This document shows, piece after piece, positions 55,701 to 64,000 of a stretch of DNA of 64,000 bases. Below the pieces are notes generated by a model. It worked only from the letters and a program-made list of their open reading frames with translations. It was not told where the DNA came from and did no database searches. How positions within the stretch are numbered: the stretch's first letter is position 1; each line of letters begins with the position of its first letter. Source of the stretch: Paraprevotella clara YIT 11840 (GTDB lineage: Bacteria > Bacteroidota > Bacteroidia > Bacteroidales > Bacteroidaceae); NCBI RefSeq assembly GCF_000233955.1, contig NZ_JH376618.1, forward strand, positions 112,315-176,314. The letters are read 5' to 3'. A program made the position numbers and the translations under genes.

Positions 55701-56315
55701 TTAATGTTTTTTCCACCCCGGCTTGTGGCGTGCCTGTAATTCTGCTGCCATCTGCTCTATACGTAATCCTTTGGAGGTAAGCAGGACGATGAGATGGTAC
55801 AGCATGTCCGAACCTTCATAAATGAGGCGTTCGTCTGTGCCGTTAACGGCTTCTATGACAGCCTCCAAGGCTTCTTCGCCCACTTTTTGTGCCATACGGT
55901 TGATACCGTCCTTAAACAAACTCGTAGTGTATGACCCTTCGGGCATTTCCTTATGTCTGGTTTCGATAAAATCCTGTAACTCGCTAAGGAACGTCAAAGG
56001 ATTGGCTTCATTTTTCTCTCCCCAGCAAGTATCGGTGCCGGTATGGCACACCGGGCCTTCGGGATGTACCCGAATGAGTAGCGTATCATGGTCGCAGTCG
56101 TTTTTGATGGAAACGACATGCAAAAAGTTTCCACTGGTCTCACCTTTGGTCCATAGCCGGTTTTTACTGCGGCTGAAGAATGTTACCTTTCCGGTTTCCA
56201 GCGTCTTGTCATAGGCTTCACGGTTCATGAATCCCAGCATCAAGACGTTTTTAGTCTCGGCGTCCTGGATGACAGCCGGTACGAGGCCGTCCATCTTGTC
56301 GAAATCTATTTCCAT
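55701..56315 (-). CDS. hisIE: Bifunctional phosphoribosyl-AMP cyclohydrolase / phosphoribosyl-ATP pyrophosphatase
   Basis: Encodes 204 residues with two fused domains. HisI: about residues 1-105, with TGKVTFFSRSKNRLWTKGET, CDHDTLLIRV and the Cys/His zinc site near CHTGTDTCW. HisE: about 110-204, with KVGEEALEAVIEA. They catalyse steps 2 and 3 of histidine synthesis. It follows hisF by 29 nt. Confidence 0.96.
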   Translation of the reverse strand: MEIDFDKMDGLVPAVIQDAETKNVLMLGFMNREAYDKTLETGKVTFFSRSKNRLWTKGETSGNFLHVVSIKNDCDHDTLLIRVHPEGPVCHTGTDTCWGEKNEANPLTFLSELQDFIETRHKEMPEGSYTTSLFKDGINRMAQKVGEEALEAVIEAVNGTDERLIYEGSDMLYHLIVLLTSKGLRIEQMAAELQARHKPGWKKH

Positions 56316-56344
56316 ATATATAATAGGTGTTTGATATGTCTTTT

Positions 56345-57103
56345 TTAAATTCTAACGTTAATGCCTTCCGACTTTAGCCACGTTTTCAGTTCCGGGATGG
56401 AAATCTCTCCGAAATGAAAGACGCTGGCAGCCAATGCGGCATCGCTTTTTCCTTCGATGAAAGTGTCCCGGAAATGCTCTTTGCTTCCGGCTCCTCCCGA
56501 GGCGATAACCGGAATGCTCAACTCTTCGGCGAGACGTGAAAGAGCTTGGTTGGCGTAGCCGTTTTTCACTCCGTCATGGTCCATGGACGTAAACAGGATT
56601 TCACCGGCTCCCCGGTCGCATACTTCGCACGCCCATTCGAACAGACCGCGTTCTGTGCGTATGCGTCCGCCGTTCAGATAACAGAACCAACCTTCTTCGG
56701 TCTCTTTGGCATCAATGGCCACCACGCAGACTTGCGACCCGAAATGTCCCGTAATCTCATTGATAAGTCCAGGGTTACGCAAGGCTGCCGAGTTGACACT
56801 CACTTTGTCGGCTCCGGCATTCAGCAACCGTTCCACGTCGGCCAGTTCATTGATACCGCCGCCGACGGTGAAGGGGATGGATATTTCTGCTGCTACGCGC
56901 TGTACCATTTCCGTGAATGTCTTACGGCCCTCGTGGCTGGCCGTAATGTCCAAATATACCAATTCGTCCGCCCCCTGTTCGCTATAAGCCTTGCCCAGTT
57001 CCACCGGGTCTCCGGCTTGGCGCAGGTTCACGAAATTAGTTCCCTTTACCGTCTGTCCGTTCTTGACATCCAGACAGGGGATGATACGTTTTGCCAATGC
57101 CAT
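56345..57103 (-). CDS. hisF: Imidazole glycerol phosphate synthase cyclase subunit
   Basis: Encodes 252 residues in a TIM barrel. Catalytic Asp in [14 protein letters not shown] and the second in [12 protein letters not shown]; phosphate binding in [13 protein letters not shown] and [12 protein letters not shown]. It pairs with HisH. It is 2 nt after hisA. Confidence 0.97.
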   Translation of the reverse strand: MALAKRIIPCLDVKNGQTVKGTNFVNLRQAGDPVELGKAYSEQGADELVYLDITASHEGRKTFTEMVQRVAAEISIPFTVGGGINELADVERLLNAGADKVSVNSAALRNPGLINEITGHFGSQVCVVAIDAKETEEGWFCYLNGGRIRTERGLFEWACEVCDRGAGEILFTSMDHDGVKNGYANQALSRLAEELSIPVIASGGAGSKEHFRDTFIEGKSDAALAASVFHFGEISIPELKTWLKSEGINVRI

Positions 57104-57105
57104 AC

Positions 57106-57837
57106 TTATCCTTTGTTTTCAGCCCATTCGGCCAATTCGTTTAATGAGATTCTGCCCTCGTAGATGGCTTTTCCGAACACTACGGCCGGGATGCCGGCTT
57201 CGTTCAGGCCGATGAGGTCTTGCAGGCAACTGACCCCTCCGCTCGCTATCAGTCCGCAGTCCGGAAACTCTGCCATGACTTTCCGGTAGAGGTCGGTGGA
57301 GGGGCCTTGCAACATGCCGTCCTTGCTGATGTCCGTACAGAGCACATGCCGCACGCCTTCGTCCATATAACGACGGAGGAAAGGAAGCAACTCCTGCGTG
57401 CTTTCCTCTTTCCAACCGTTGATGGAAATCAGTCCGTCTTTGACATCTGCGCCCAATATGATATGGTCTGACCCATATTGCCCGAGCCATCCGAGGAATA
57501 ATTCCGGACGGGTGGCTGCCACACTGCCTATCGTGACCAGTGCGGCACCGCTTTCGAAGGCGATGCGGAGGTCTTCGTCGGCCTTGATGCCGCCACCGAA
57601 GTCTATCGTCAAGCCGGTGGCCGAAGCCAGACGCTCCAGTACTTTGTGGTTGACGATATGTTTGGAACGTGCCCCGTCGAGGTCCACGACGTGCAAACGT
57701 TTGAAGCCGTAACTTTCAAATTCCCGCGCCACGGCTACCGGGTCTTCGTTGTAGGTCTTCTGCGTGGCGTAATCTCCTTTGGTCAGCCGTACGCATTTGC
57801 CGTCTATCAGGTCTATGGCCGGTATCAGTTCGATCAT
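57106..57837 (-). CDS. hisA: Phosphoribosylformimino-5-aminoimidazole carboxamide ribotide isomerase
   Basis: Encodes 243 residues in a TIM barrel. Catalytic Asp in [14 protein letters not shown] and in the second half in [29 protein letters not shown] and [12 protein letters not shown] bind phosphates. Its start overlaps the hisH stop by four bases (ATGA). Confidence 0.97.
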   Translation of the reverse strand: MIELIPAIDLIDGKCVRLTKGDYATQKTYNEDPVAVAREFESYGFKRLHVVDLDGARSKHIVNHKVLERLASATGLTIDFGGGIKADEDLRIAFESGAALVTIGSVAATRPELFLGWLGQYGSDHIILGADVKDGLISINGWKEESTQELLPFLRRYMDEGVRHVLCTDISKDGMLQGPSTDLYRKVMAEFPDCGLIASGGVSCLQDLIGLNEAGIPAVVFGKAIYEGRISLNELAEWAENKG

Positions 57838-58430
57838 ACAGTCAAATCTAAAAAGTTTTTCAATATGCGTTCACCCACGCTTCCGCTTTTCTCCGGATGG
57901 AATTGCGTGGCGTAGAAATTGTCTTTATGCAAGGCGGCACTGAACGGCACGACATAATCGGTCACGGCTATGGTGTACGGGTTGACCGGCACGTAATAGC
58001 TGTGTACGAAATAAACGAATTCGTCCGTGCCGAGGCCTTTGAACAGCGGGCTGCTTGTACGTGTCAAGGTGTTCCATCCCATGTGGGGCACTTTGTCTTC
58101 GTGCTTTTCCGGACGGAACTTCAGGACTTCCGTGTCGAAAATGCCTAAACAGTCCGTATCGCTTTCTTCGGAATGGCTGCACATCAGTTGTTGGCCGATA
58201 CAGATGCCCAAAACGGGTTGCTTCAGGTCGCGTATCAGACGGTCCAATCCCCGCGAACGCAGGTAAGCCATCGTACTACCGGCTTCTCCTTGTCCCGGAA
58301 AAAGCACACGGTCGGCTTTCGACAACCGCTCTGCGTCGTCGGTCAGTTCCGGCGTAATCCCCAACCGTTTCAGTGCGTTGACTACGGAATAGATGTTTCC
58401 TGCATTATACTTTACGATGGCTACATTCAT
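57834..58430 (-). CDS. hisH: Imidazole glycerol phosphate synthase glutamine amidotransferase subunit
   Basis: Encodes 198 residues. Class I amidotransferase triad: Cys in LGICIGQQLM, His in ATQFHPEKSG and Glu in the same motif. It delivers ammonia to HisF. First gene of the his-ftsE-lys block; a -7 box TATATTTG (minus strand of 58464-58471) lies 33 nt upstream. Confidence 0.96.
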   Translation of the reverse strand: MNVAIVKYNAGNIYSVVNALKRLGITPELTDDAERLSKADRVLFPGQGEAGSTMAYLRSRGLDRLIRDLKQPVLGICIGQQLMCSHSEESDTDCLGIFDTEVLKFRPEKHEDKVPHMGWNTLTRTSSPLFKGLGTDEFVYFVHSYYVPVNPYTIAVTDYVVPFSAALHKDNFYATQFHPEKSGSVGERILKNFLDLTV

Positions 58431-58463
58431 CTTTTAATATACTCTGTCTTTTTTTGATGTCTG

Positions 58464-58471
58464 CAAATATA
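58464..58471 (-). promoter_or_regulatory. -7 box of the his-ftsE-lys block
   Basis: TATATTTG on the minus strand; the -33 position has no clear TTTG. Confidence 0.5.
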
Positions 58472-58557
58472 CTAATTTTAGTTGACAGATGGGATAAAGT
58501 AACATGAAAAAACGTATTTTGCTTACATTTCGTTGCTTTTTTGTGACGAACTGCATG

Positions 58558-60090
58558 CTACTTGTTCTTTTTCAGGAACAGATTATGCGTAATGACATCG
58601 GGCAGCTCTTCGGCATAATGCGTTACCATAATCATGGTCTTGTCTTTTCGTCGGCAAAAAGCCGAAATAATCTCACGCGTCAACTGACGATTACGGTCGT
58701 CCAATCCGTGCAACGGTTCATCCAAGATAAGTAATTCCGGGTCTTTGACGAACGCGCGGGCCAGCAGACAGAGCCGTTGCTCTCCGCTGGAGAGTTTCAG
58801 GAAAGTACGGTCTTTCAGTCCAGCGATACCGAAAATGTCCATCCACCATTCGCAGACGGCTCGCTGTTCCGGACGAGGATGTACGTAAAGCCCTACGGAG
58901 TCGTTCAGTCCGCTGGCTACGATGTCTATAGCCGGAAGGTCTTTCAGGTATGCGCGGTGCATTTCCGGGCTGACATAGCCGATATGCCGTTTGATGTCCC
59001 AAATGCTCTCTCCCGAACCTCGTTTCCGTCCGAACAGTTCGATGTCGCAGGCGTAGCTTTGCGGATTGTCGGCACATACCAGACTGAGGAGGGTGGATTT
59101 CCCGGCACCGTTTTCGCCGCCCAAAGCCCATTTCTCGTTTTGCTTCACCGTCCAGTCCAAGTCTTTCAGGATGGTGCGCTGTCCGTAGCGGATGCTCACG
59201 TGGTTGAACCGCAGCATGCAACCCTCCGTGTCCGTAGTGGTCAGGCGGTTTTCTTTCTCCGGCAACGCCAGGATGCGGGCGGTTTTGTCTTCTTCGAGCA
59301 CACGTACCGGGATGCGAGGACGTTGTCCGATGTATTCCGTACGCGGTACTTTGGGCAGGATGTCCAGATGTTCCACCGGAATGACATGGGTGATGAACTC
59401 CGGAATATCATCGGTTTTCGACAGGACCAATATGACTTGCAGGTCCGTTTCGCGGATCAGCGTTTGGAGCAGTCCGGCCAGTTGCTCCCGCGTCTGTGGA
59501 TCCAGTCCGATGAAAGGATTGTCCATAATCAAAAGCCTTGGGCCGGAAAGCAACGTTTTGGTGAGCTGGAATTTCCGTAACTCTCCGCTGGACAAGGTAA
59601 TGATATATTTATCCAATAAGGTGGAGAGGTGGAACATCTCATAAAGTTTATCTCGCAGCATCGTGCGCCGCTCGTGCATCTGTTGCTTTTCCTCTTCGTC
59701 CATGCCGTATCCCGTACTGTTTTCGGCTGCGGTGAAAGCCTCCTCCAACATTTGTCCGGCGGTCGGTGTCTTCTCGTCGATGTCGTGTTGGTTCCAACGT
59801 TGTTGGTAGTAGTAACTGCCGTCGCTGTCTCCGTAAGAATCGCGGAAAGTGATATATTTGATATTTTCGCTGACTAATTTCAACGGTGAGGGAAAAAAGT
59901 CGTAACGGACTTCGTTCAACAGAAGCGGATAGCGTCCGGTGATGATGTCCACCAGTCGTGATTTACCACTCCCGTTGGCTCCTACGATGGCCACCTGTTC
60001 CCCGGATGCGATGGTCAGGTTTACCGGATGGTTCATGCGGTAAAGCGGATGACGAGGCACCCCGTTCGTGATTTCGATGATGTGTTGCAT
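58558..60090 (-). CDS. Tandem ABC ATPase, ModF-like
   Basis: Encodes 510 residues with two ABC domains and no membrane part. Domain 1: Walker A GANGSGKSR (near residue 40), signature LSSGELRKF, Walker B LLIMDNPFIGLD, where the catalytic Glu is replaced by Asn. Domain 2: Walker A GENGAGKST, signature LSSGEQRLC, Walker B LLILDEPLHGLD, intact. This layout matches ModF (PhrA), once linked to molybdate or photorepair, whose function is unclear. Domain 1 probably binds but hardly hydrolyses ATP. Confidence 0.85.
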   Translation of the reverse strand: MQHIIEITNGVPRHPLYRMNHPVNLTIASGEQVAIVGANGSGKSRLVDIITGRYPLLLNEVRYDFFPSPLKLVSENIKYITFRDSYGDSDGSYYYQQRWNQHDIDEKTPTAGQMLEEAFTAAENSTGYGMDEEEKQQMHERRTMLRDKLYEMFHLSTLLDKYIITLSSGELRKFQLTKTLLSGPRLLIMDNPFIGLDPQTREQLAGLLQTLIRETDLQVILVLSKTDDIPEFITHVIPVEHLDILPKVPRTEYIGQRPRIPVRVLEEDKTARILALPEKENRLTTTDTEGCMLRFNHVSIRYGQRTILKDLDWTVKQNEKWALGGENGAGKSTLLSLVCADNPQSYACDIELFGRKRGSGESIWDIKRHIGYVSPEMHRAYLKDLPAIDIVASGLNDSVGLYVHPRPEQRAVCEWWMDIFGIAGLKDRTFLKLSSGEQRLCLLARAFVKDPELLILDEPLHGLDDRNRQLTREIISAFCRRKDKTMIMVTHYAEELPDVITHNLFLKKNK

Positions 60091-60100
60091 TGTGTTCGTG

Positions 60101-60679
60101 TTATATCTGTCCTTTCACCTTATCCGGGTTTTTCCGGATGAAATCTTTCCAACTGTGGTAAGGCTGGGCCACGGCCGGCTTCCCCATCTGCAGGAAATGG
60201 CAGTAGGCGGCAGCCAGTCCGTCCGTGGCGTCCATATACGGCAGCATGTCTTCCTCGCGGATATGGAGCATACGGGTCAGCATGCCTGCCACTTGTTCTT
60301 TGCTGGCCTGCCCGTTTCCGGTGATGGCCATTTTGATTTTGAGCGGCGCATATTCGGTGATGGGGATGTCACGATGGATAGCCGCTGCGATAGCCACCCC
60401 CTGTGCGCGTCCCAATTTCAACATGCTCTGTACGTTTTTGCCGAAGAAAGGCGCTTCGATGGCCATTTCGTCCGGCAGGTACGATTCGATGATGCCTGTC
60501 ACCCTTTCGAATATCCGGCCGAGTTTCAGGTATGGCCCGGCATATTTGCGCAGGTCGATGACGCCCATGGTTTCCATGACTGCCTTGTTTCCGGTCACAC
60601 GCAGCACGCCATATCCCATGAGGTTCGTGCCTGGGTCTATGCCCAGGATTATCTTTTCGCTGTTTGGCTTGTCCGTCAT
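60101..60679 (-). CDS. ruvC: Holliday junction resolvase
   Basis: Encodes 192 residues. RNase H-like fold with the four acidic catalytic positions in [22 protein letters not shown] and [12 protein letters not shown]. It cuts recombination junctions with RuvAB, which are not in the window. It is 3 nt after the DUF4286 gene and 10 nt upstream of the ABC protein gene, so the three form one unit. Confidence 0.96.
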   Translation of the reverse strand: MTDKPNSEKIILGIDPGTNLMGYGVLRVTGNKAVMETMGVIDLRKYAGPYLKLGRIFERVTGIIESYLPDEMAIEAPFFGKNVQSMLKLGRAQGVAIAAAIHRDIPITEYAPLKIKMAITGNGQASKEQVAGMLTRMLHIREEDMLPYMDATDGLAAAYCHFLQMGKPAVAQPYHSWKDFIRKNPDKVKGQI

Positions 60680-60682
60680 GAA

Positions 60683-60994
60683 TCAGTGTTCTTCGATGAC
60701 TTCCATTAAAGTGGTGAACCCGGCGGCCTTATCTTTGAATACCTTTTGCATTTCCTGAAGGAGCTTTTCACCGTGCTTGACATACCATTCATGCAGCCGT
60801 GCCGAACTTTCCACCTCGAATTGCAAGGAAAAGCATTCGGAATCCTCGTCGTGGTGGGACAAGATCTTGCATAACCGCGGTTTGTCCAAAAGGCCGGAAG
60901 CCAATGCCTGCGGGATATAGACTTGATGAATCCAGATGACAAAGTTCCGGGCATCGTCGAAAGTCACGTGATAAGTCGTATTGTAAACCAACAT
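60683..60994 (-). CDS. DUF4286 protein
   Basis: Encodes 103 residues. The pattern NTTYHVTFDDARNFVIWIHQ, then VLSHHDEDSECFSLQFEVE-like and LHEWYVKHGEKLLQEM matches the small alpha/beta (ferredoxin-like) DUF4286 family, usually found next to ruvC in Bacteroidetes. Function unknown. A -7 box TAACTTTG lies on the minus strand at 61020-61027. Confidence 0.85.
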   Translation of the reverse strand: MLVYNTTYHVTFDDARNFVIWIHQVYIPQALASGLLDKPRLCKILSHHDEDSECFSLQFEVESSARLHEWYVKHGEKLLQEMQKVFKDKAAGFTTLMEVIEEH

Positions 60995-61019
60995 GTTTCC
61001 TAAGTTTTATTGAGTTTGC

Positions 61020-61027
61020 AAAGTTAT
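61020..61027 (-). promoter_or_regulatory. -7 box of the DUF4286-ruvC-ABC operon
   Basis: TAACTTTG on the minus strand, 25 nt before the DUF4286 start codon. No clear -33 box. Confidence 0.5.
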
Positions 61028-61094
61028 AAATTTTATCGCTTATTCGTTGCTTCCGTGGCAGATTAAATGCAATGCCGCCGCGACAGGAGACGGA

Positions 61095-61132
61095 AAGGGG
61101 CGCATGGCGGCATTTCTGCCCCCGTGCGCCCC
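61095..61132 (-). terminator. Terminator of the leucine-rich-repeat gene
   Basis: GGGGCGCA (61097-61104) pairs with TGCGCCCC (61125-61132); on the minus strand TTTCC follows. Confidence 0.65.
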
Positions 61133-61156
61133 CTGCGTGCGGTATGCCGTGTGGCG

Positions 61157-63193
61157 TTATTTCCGGAGCACCTTACGTACGGAACCGTCGGAATAGCGGA
61201 TGAGGTTCAGCCCTTTGAACGGTTCGGCGTAACGACGGCCTTGCAGGTCATAGTAGCCCGTGGGACGGGCTTCCTCCGCGGCTTTCCCGTCGGCTACCAC
61301 CGGTTCCACGCCCGTGGCGGCTTCGGTGGTGAAGATTTCCTCCGTACCGTACGCCGTGCCTTTGGTGGTCGTGGCAAAGGCGCGGTAGACGTATGTGGTG
61401 GAAGGTTGCAAGCCGGTCAGGTAGGCGGACATGGAGGTGCCGTCGGCCGTTGCCACGTTCCATTCCGCATCGTCCGTAGCACGTGCATTCCCTGCCACGG
61501 TACGGTATTCGAAGCCTTGCTCTTGGATGTCGTCGGAACCGGCCACCACATAGCCCCTGAGCATCGCCGTGGAGGGCGTGATGTCTTCCACGTCGTACGT
61601 CCTTACCGTGGGATCGAAATAGACATAGGCGTCTGCCGTGCCGAACGCGAGCCACTCTCCGTAGTAAGTCTTTCCCGATGCGGAGGTAAAATACGGGCGG
61701 TATTTATAATAGGTGGATGCGCTCAGTCCCTTTAACGCCCCGATGAGTTCGCCGTCGATGACGGGGCAGGGCGACATGGTGGAGGGGACGAGGTCCGGCG
61801 CGTCATATCTCCGCCACTCGAAGCCCGTCTGTGCCTCCGGGTCGTCAAGGTTGGTGGTGGCGGCGATGACGGCCACGGTGTTCGACGTGGCTTTGGCGGG
61901 CAGGGTGGTGAATTCGAGAGCCGGCTGTTCGATGGGGAAATCCATCTCGAATGTCTGGCCATTGTTCAGACGGACGCGATAGTGGAACGTGGTACTTATC
62001 CCCGTCGGCTCAAGCCCGTGCAGTTCGTAAGTATTGCCCGTTTGGCCGCCGTATGTTTCATTGGTAAATCCCTCTTCCACGATTTCTTCAATGGCATCGC
62101 CGAAATCGTTGGCGATGGCTATGCGGATGCTTGTTGGAGTGACATTCACATCTTTATGGGTGGCAATGTTTTGGAGCGTTATCTCTTTCGTGGTTATGGC
62201 TTCGCTCCAGTTGGTTACCAACGTGCAGATATAACCGTTTGCAGACCCGATTTCGAGGTCAATGGTATAACGCTTCCCTGCATTTAACCCTGTCAGTTCT
62301 ATCGTATTGTTTTCTGTTGTTTCTTCGATTCCCCCGTAGTAAGGTTCTACTGACAACACCCTCTTAGCACCTTTGAATCCCCACGTGTCATTGACGAAAA
62401 AAGAAAGGGTGGAGTAGGTCGATTCCCAAACCGGTTCACTCCATAATCCCGTGCATCCTTCGAAAGCAAAATGTTCGATGCTTGTCATATTCTCGGGGAT
62501 ATTGATGGAGGTCAATCCAGTGCAATTCAGGAATGCATAGAATCCAATGCTTGCCATGCTCTCCGGGATAACGATGGAAGTCAGGCCCGTACAATTTGCG
62601 AACGCATAATCTCCGATGCTTGTCACTCCCTCGGGGATTGTGATGGATGCCAAGTTGCTGTAACCCTCTTCGCCGTCTTTTTTACAGAAGGCACCGCCAC
62701 AGATGGCAGTCGTGCCTGCTTTTATTTCAAGAATGTCCCCCTTTGGCATGTAGCCTTTGTAACCGTAAAACAGTTTCCCTAAATAGATAACCCCGTCGTC
62801 TTGATTTGAATACCAAGCTGTATTGTGGAGTGCCCATGCTCCGATGGTTTTCACGCTCTTTGGGATTGTGATGGATTCCAGTCTTGAGCAACCGTAAAAT
62901 GTTTCGCGTCCGATGCTTGTCACACTTTCGGGGATTGCGACGGAGGTCAACCCCGTACAGTAAGCGAACGCATAGTTATCTATGCTCGTCACACTTTCCG
63001 GAATTGTGATAGATTCCAGTTTCGAGCATCTATAGAATGTCATACCTTCGATATTCGTCACGTTTTCTGGGATAGTGACTGATGTTAGTGCTTCACAATA
63101 AATGAACGCGCATTCCCCAATGTTTGTCACACTTGCTGGGATAATGACAGATAACAGTCCCGTACATAATACGTATTTACAACCGATTATTAC
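61157..63193 (-). pseudogene. 5'-truncated BspA-type leucine-rich-repeat (LRR_5) surface protein
   Basis: The frame runs from a stop at 63194-63196 to the natural end at 61157. The leucine-rich repeat pattern (TGLTSVxIPESVTSIG) begins immediately at the upstream stop, with no start codon, signal peptide or promoter in front of the first repeat; the first possible start is a GTG at 63130. About ten LRR_5 units cover the first third, then fibronectin III-like modules, and a C-terminus (YYDLQGRRYAEPFKGLNLIR) like Bacteroidetes surface-sorting tails. BspA proteins normally have a signal peptide, so this copy is probably inactive or a sequence reservoir for recombination. A working intracellular start at 63130 is less likely. 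Confidence 0.65.
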
Positions 63194-63382
63194 TCAATAT
63201 TTTATAGATAATAAGTCAGAAATATGGTTGTTATTTTTAATTGCACATTCTAAAAGGTGAAGATTTAACGCTTTTATTGATTATTAACTCAAAAAGGACA
63301 TCAACTTGGGTCGTTTCTTCTCTTTTCCTTGCTATTCGTTTCCGATATTCCACTTTTGTTTTGGTCTATCTCATATGTACTG

Positions 63383-63390
63383 CAAAGGTA
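63383..63390 (-). promoter_or_regulatory. Orphan -7-like box upstream of the truncated LRR gene
   Basis: TACCTTTG on the minus strand without a -33 match. The gap 63197-63557 otherwise holds no supportable gene and no signal-peptide-coding frame for the LRR protein. Confidence 0.3.
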
Positions 63391-63557
63391 TTGATTTTTG
63401 TTTGATATTGCTCCTTGCTTGCTCCTTGTCGTAGATTAATTTTCACACAGGAATTTTTGTTCTCTTTCTATAGGGGCTTGAAACAATCCATTTATTGGAA
63501 ACAATTAAAGACGGAGCTGGTTTGCCCCAGTGCTTTTTAAGAAACAGGGCAATTATT

Positions 63558-63857
63558 TTATCTCCACAAAGGCTCTTGTTCCCAATTATGAGGAAAGCCT
63601 AATAAACGAGTTCTTACTGATGGGTATTTCGATAAAAGCTGCTTGAAATCTGCAACAAAAGTGTTGCCCATAGAAATGGAGTTAAGCCAATACACCACAT
63701 AGCAGAGTTGCGGATAAAGTGTTTGTTCACGGAACGAGAAATCCGTAATCCATGTGTTTGGCATACGCATAGGCATCATTGGCTTGACAGGAAAGACCCG
63801 ATTTGACAGTCTTGAATGATGGGCGCAGCAATTACGAAGTACGGGTCTGGGTACGGA
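63558..63857 (-). pseudogene. Abi-family (Abi_2/AbiD-AbiF type) abortive infection protein, C-terminal remnant
   Basis: About 99 codons remain. The frame contains the family motif LRNCCAHHSRLSNR (RNxCAHHxRLWNR in intact members), then VFPVKP, the Trp motif NTWITDFSF, an aromatic helix YPQLCYVVYWL and the typical end GFPHNWEQEPLW. The N-terminal ~200 residues are missing and an in-frame stop (63858-63860) abuts the motif, with a hairpin starting at the same place. Intact Abi_2 proteins protect against phages; this copy cannot be functional. Confidence 0.75.
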
Positions 63858-63899
63858 TTAAAAGGCTAAGTGATTATTTTCAGTCATTTAGCCTTTTTA
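63858..63899 (+). terminator. Hairpin at the break point of the Abi remnant
   Basis: AAAAGGCTAAGTGA pairs imperfectly with TCATTTAGCCTTTTT. It looks like a terminator on the plus strand and starts exactly where the Abi homology stops. Further right, CATTTTCCCCAC-type sequence is repeated near 63913-63931; no gene is seen up to the window end. Confidence 0.55.
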
Positions 63900-64000
63900 A
63901 TTATCTAATTTTTCCCCACATTTTCCCCACAGCTGTCTATTTATATATTTTAGAAACATATTTTTCCCAATGTTGTCCTAAACGATTTATAGGTACGATG

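Overview
The window looks like a chromosomal segment of a member of the Bacteroidales (Bacteroides/Parabacteroides-like; genus not determined). Reasons: many intergenic regions carry the Bacteroides promoter pattern (TTTG, 19-21 nt, TAnnTTTG); most genes lack Shine-Dalgarno sites; and the gene content is typical of the order (type III glutamine synthetase, DUF2807 and DUF4348 proteins, a BspA-type leucine-rich-repeat protein, C-terminal sorting-like tails, an ATP synthase with a very short epsilon subunit). No rRNA, tRNA, CRISPR array or complete transposase was seen.

Layout. 1-1.5 kb: end of a GH30 glycosidase and a small periplasmic protein. 1.8-8.6 kb: complete ATP synthase operon on the minus strand (atpD-C-B-E-F-H-A-G), diverging from a LysR regulator. 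9.9-11.5 kb: lipoprotein and pncB. 11.7-17.5 kb: a structured-RNA element followed by an 1811-residue secreted FG-GAP/PKD/Ig protein. 18-21 kb: MATE pump behind an apparent leader-peptide attenuator, nitroreductase, EamA transporter. 21-28 kb (minus): two GIN-domain surface proteins, glnN, and the agmatine-to-putrescine genes aguB and aguA. 28-31.4 kb: FetAB-like ABC exporter, Nif3-like protein, zinc-ribbon coiled-coil protein. 31.4-36.6 kb: SMR exporter and divergent Crp-family regulator, second copy of the structured-RNA element with two unknown genes, HsdR_N protein, AMP nucleosidase, holA. 36.6-41.5 kb: AT-rich gap, XRE regulator, 88-bp promoter repeats, pyrK-pyrD, small genes. 41.7-46.7 kb: MFS, pheS, DUF4348-murB-metallohydrolase. 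47.3-49.7 kb: AT-rich type II restriction-modification pair. 49.8-58.4 kb (minus): MATE pump, then an amino-acid block hisH-hisA-hisF-hisIE-ftsE-lysC-lysA-glycosyltransferase. 58.5-61 kb: ABC protein, ruvC, DUF4286. 61-64 kb: a 5'-truncated leucine-rich-repeat gene, an abortive-infection gene remnant and what may be a mobile-element edge.

Most interesting: (1) a six-codon upstream ORF with a strong Shine-Dalgarno site whose codons form the 5' arm of a 14-bp hairpin in front of a MATE efflux gene; it encodes two basic-X-basic triplets of the kind that stall macrolide-bound ribosomes; (2) two diverged copies of a roughly 280-300 nt structured RNA with pair-preserving substitutions and a conserved choice between two mutually exclusive helices, each ending about 75 nt before a secreted-protein gene; (3) a modular palindromic repeat family at four intergenic loci spaced about 15 kb apart; (4) tandem 88-bp repeats that each carry a complete promoter upstream of pyrK-pyrD.
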